Below, one piece after another: positions 6,504 through 8,482 of a stretch of DNA of 8,482 nt; within the stretch, counting starts at the first letter, position 1; the number at the start of each line of letters is the position of its first letter. Position numbers and translations under genes: made by a program. The DNA lies in the NCBI GenBank assembly GCA_021796905.1, contig JAKABK010000054.1, positions 1 through 8,482 of the forward strand. The letters run 5' to 3'. Source of the DNA: Actinomycetes bacterium. GTDB lineage: Bacteria; Actinomycetota; Acidimicrobiia; Acidimicrobiales; Palsa-688. A model generated the notes under the pieces. The model was not told the DNA's origin, did not search any database, and was given only the letters and a program-made list of their open reading frames with translations.

Positions 6504-7898
6504 TCAGCCTCCGAGGTCGGCGACGTGCTTGGCGAGGAGTGCCTTGATCTCCCCGAGGGTCCGCTCCTCGGTCACCCCCGGCACGTAGCTGGTGCCGGCG
6601 AGAGGGACCTTGGCCATGGCCGCGGCCTCGACGGTGAGGGCGCAGAGGTCCTCCGGTTCGAGGCTGTGGACGTTGGTCTTGCCGCAGGCCCGGGCGAGCA
6701 TCTGCACCTCCAGGGTCAGGGTGTGCAAGAAGTTGTAGACCCGCTCGGCGGCCTCGTCGACGACGAGGCGCCGGCGCAGCTCGGGGTCCTGGGTGGCGAC
6801 CCCGACCGGGCAACGTCCGGTGTGGCAGTGGTAGCACTGACCGGCGGGAACCCCGATCGTGCCCTCGTAGTCGGTGACCCCGGGGATCTCCTTGTTGCAG
6901 TTGAGGGCCATCAGCGCGGAGTGGCCGATCGCCACCGCCTTCGCCCCGAGAGCGATGGCCTTGGCGATGTCACCGCCGTTGCGGATGCCTCCGGCGACCA
7001 CCAGGTCGACCTCGTCGGCGAGACCGACGTCCTCGAGCGCCCGGCGCGCCTCGGGGATGGCGGCCATGAGCGGGATCCCCGTCTCCTCCGACGCGATGTG
7101 CGGCCCGGCGCCCGTGCCACCCTCGGCCCCGTCGAGATAGATGATGTCCGGGCCGCACTTGGCTGCCATGCGCACGTCGTCGTAGACCCGCGCCGCACCG
7201 AGCTTCAGTTGGATCGGGATCCGGTAGTCGGTTGCCTCCCGGATCTCCTGGATCTTCAGTGACAGGTCGTCGGGGCCGAGCCAGTCGGGGTGGCGGGCCG
7301 GGCTGCGCTGGTCGATACCGGCCGGCAGGGAGCGCATCTCCGCCACCTGCTCGGTGACCTTCTGGCCCATCAGGTGGCCGCCGAGACCGACCTTGCAGCC
7401 CTGACCGATGAAGAACTCGCAGGCGTCGGCGAGCATCAGGTGGTGCGGGTTGAACCCGTAGCGGCTCTGGATGCACTGGTAGTACCACTTGGTCGAGAGG
7501 TCCCGCTCGGGGGGGATCATGCCCCCCTCACCCGAGCAGGTGGCGGTGCCGGCCATCGACGCGCCCTTGGCGAGAGCCATCTTCGCCTCGAGCGACAGCG
7601 CCCCGAAGCTCATACCGGTGATGTACACCGGTATGTCCAGCTCGATGGGGTTCCTGGCGAACCGTGCGCCGAGGACCGTCTTGGTCTCGCACTTCTCCCG
7701 GTAGCCCTCGATCACGAAGCGGGTGAGGGTGCCCGGCAGGAACATGAGCTGGTCCCAGTGCGGGATCGGCTTGAACATCGAGAAGCCGCGCATCCGGTAC
7801 CGGCCGAGCTCGGCCTTCACGTGGATGTCGTCGATCACCGCGGGCGTGAAGATGTTGCTCCGCCCGAGGATGCTGCGTCTGGCTACCTGGTCTTCCAC
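6504..7898 (-). CDS. mgsC: Glutamate synthase-like FMN/iron-sulfur subunit (MgsC/GlxD family)
   Basis: This 464-residue protein matches the FMN-binding TIM-barrel domain of glutamate synthase, found as a separate subunit in N-methylglutamate synthase (MgsC) and in rhizobial GlxD. Visible landmarks are ITGMSFGALS (93-102), SGEGGMIPPERDL (122-134), IQLKLGAARVYDD (229-241), LDGAEGGTGAGP (255-266) and the phosphate-binding AGGIRNGGDIAKAIALGA (302-319). Cys355, Cys358 and Cys363 in QCYHCHTGRCPVGVATQ form a probable 3Fe-4S site; glutamate synthase itself spaces its first two cysteines as C-x5-C. The free-standing size and this Cys pattern favour MgsC/GlxD over full GltB. The start is a GTG at 7898 with GGAGG seven bases upstream, 24 bases after the preceding gene. 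With MgsA and MgsB it would make N-methylglutamate. A related amidotransferase complex of unknown substrate is the alternative. Confidence 0.88.
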   Translation of the reverse strand: MEDQVARRSILGRSNIFTPAVIDDIHVKAELGRYRMRGFSMFKPIPHWDQLMFLPGTLTRFVIEGYREKCETKTVLGARFARNPIELDIPVYITGMSFGALSLEAKMALAKGASMAGTATCSGEGGMIPPERDLSTKWYYQCIQSRYGFNPHHLMLADACEFFIGQGCKVGLGGHLMGQKVTEQVAEMRSLPAGIDQRSPARHPDWLGPDDLSLKIQEIREATDYRIPIQLKLGAARVYDDVRMAAKCGPDIIYLDGAEGGTGAGPHIASEETGIPLMAAIPEARRALEDVGLADEVDLVVAGGIRNGGDIAKAIALGAKAVAIGHSALMALNCNKEIPGVTDYEGTIGVPAGQCYHCHTGRCPVGVATQDPELRRRLVVDEAAERVYNFLHTLTLEVQMLARACGKTNVHSLEPEDLCALTVEAAAMAKVPLAGTSYVPGVTEERTLGEIKALLAKHVADLGG

Positions 7899-7922
7899 CC
7901 TGGTCCCTCCTCCTGGCCTCTG

Positions 7923-8482
7923 TTACAGGATGAGCTTGCGCTCAGCCGGCTCGAGGCTGTCGTAGTTGTAGAGCACCTTGCCGCAGACGAACTTGCGGAA
8001 CCCCCCGGTCGGCTGCTCGAGGCCGTAGATACCGAACTTCCGGTCGAGCATCTCGGTGTCGGCCCCGGTCAGCTCCTCCTCGACGCAGTCGATGCCGAGG
8101 CTGGCGACCTTGCCCCCGACGTAGATAGCCCCGTCGTACATCGAGTCGCCCAGACCGGGACCGGTGTCGCCGCAGATGATCTGGCGTCCCCGTTGCATCA
8201 TGAAGCCGGTCAGGAGACCGGCGTTGCCCCCGACGAGGATCGTGCCGCCCTTCTGGTCGATGCCGGTGCGGGCCCCGACGTCGCCGTGCACGACCAGGTC
8301 GCCGCCGCGCAGGGCGGCGCCGGTGAGCGACCCGGCGTTGCGCTCGACGACGACGCCCCCCGACATCATGTTCTCGCAGACCGACCAACCGACCCGACCG
8401 GTGACGGTCACCTCCGGGCCGTCGATCAGACCGGCGCCGAAGTAGCCGAGGCTGCCCTCGAAGCGGATGCTGCAGCGCCGGA
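7923..8482 (-). CDS. mgsB: GXGXG-domain glutamate synthase-like subunit (MgsB/GlxC family), N-terminus beyond window
   Basis: The visible 185 residues are the C-terminal beta-helix (GXGXG) domain that corresponds to the last domain of glutamate synthase, here a separate subunit as in MgsB and GlxC. The glycine-rich repeats are clear: GGDLVVHGDVGARTGIDQKG (59-78 of the visible part), GGTILVGGNAGLLTGFMMQRG (split around 78-98), ICGDTGPGLGDSMYDGAIYVGG (about 102-123). The C-terminal GFRKFVCGKVLYNYDSLEP (160-178) closely resembles GlxC-type proteins as I recall them. The reading frame is open from the right edge of the window, so an internal GTG at 8411 is not the start. It ends with TAA 24 bases before mgsC, and the two are certainly co-directional and probably co-transcribed. 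It has no catalytic residues of its own and likely supports coupling between amidotransferase and FMN subunits. Confidence 0.87.
   Translation of the reverse strand, partial: RRCSIRFEGSLGYFGAGLIDGPEVTVTGRVGWSVCENMMSGGVVVERNAGSLTGAALRGGDLVVHGDVGARTGIDQKGGTILVGGNAGLLTGFMMQRGRQIICGDTGPGLGDSMYDGAIYVGGKVASLGIDCVEEELTGADTEMLDRKFGIYGLEQPTGGFRKFVCGKVLYNYDSLEPAERKLIL

Noticed and set aside
5008..6588. A 526-codon plus-strand open frame spanning the regulator, VOC and unknown genes
   Set aside because: It crosses three well-supported minus-strand genes and their boundaries, and its composition is that of a GC-rich shadow frame.
6049..6837. A longer start for the unknown protein at 6837
   Set aside because: The extra 113 residues overlap mgsC in another frame and are Arg/Gly/Pro-rich; the ATG at 6498 has a GGAGG at good spacing right after the mgsC stop.

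Overview
The window is GC-rich (about two thirds by eye), and every credible gene lies on the minus strand. GTG starts and 4-8 base gene overlaps are frequent. This suits a high-GC actinobacterium, perhaps Acidimicrobiia, but the lineage is an inference from composition and gene style, not from a marker gene.

Read in the direction of transcription (right to left), the window opens with the C-terminal 185 residues of a GXGXG glutamate-synthase-like subunit (mgsB/glxC type, 7923-8482). It continues with the FMN/iron-sulfur glutamate-synthase-like subunit (mgsC/glxD type, 6504-7898), an unrecognised cysteine-free 149-residue protein (6049-6498), a single-domain VOC/glyoxalase-fold protein (5680-6027) and an XRE-cupin transcription regulator (5005-5670). 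These five genes are 5-24 bases apart and probably form one operon.

A 111-base gap (4894-5004) follows. It holds an unusually AT-rich 13-bp tandem repeat and a short palindrome, and is the likely control region for the second block. That block is a complete gene order for a heterotetrameric sarcosine-oxidase-type enzyme: soxB (3583-4893), soxD (3296-3553), soxA (456-3299) and soxG (1-463, cut by the window edge). soxD/soxA overlap by 4 bases and soxA/soxG by 8, so they are probably translationally coupled.

The two blocks together suggest more than sarcosine breakdown. Subunits of the mgsABC type make N-methylglutamate from glutamate and a methylamine donor. N-methylglutamate dehydrogenase (mgdABCD) is built from homologues of SoxB, SoxD, SoxA and SoxG. 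The simplest reading is part of an N-methylglutamate pathway for methylated amines, with one-carbon units passed to tetrahydrofolate by the GcvT-like part of SoxA. A plain sarcosine oxidase next to glxBCD-type genes is the main alternative and cannot be excluded by eye. mgsA and gmaS, which this reading predicts, would lie outside the window. No RNA genes, mobile elements or CRISPR arrays were seen.
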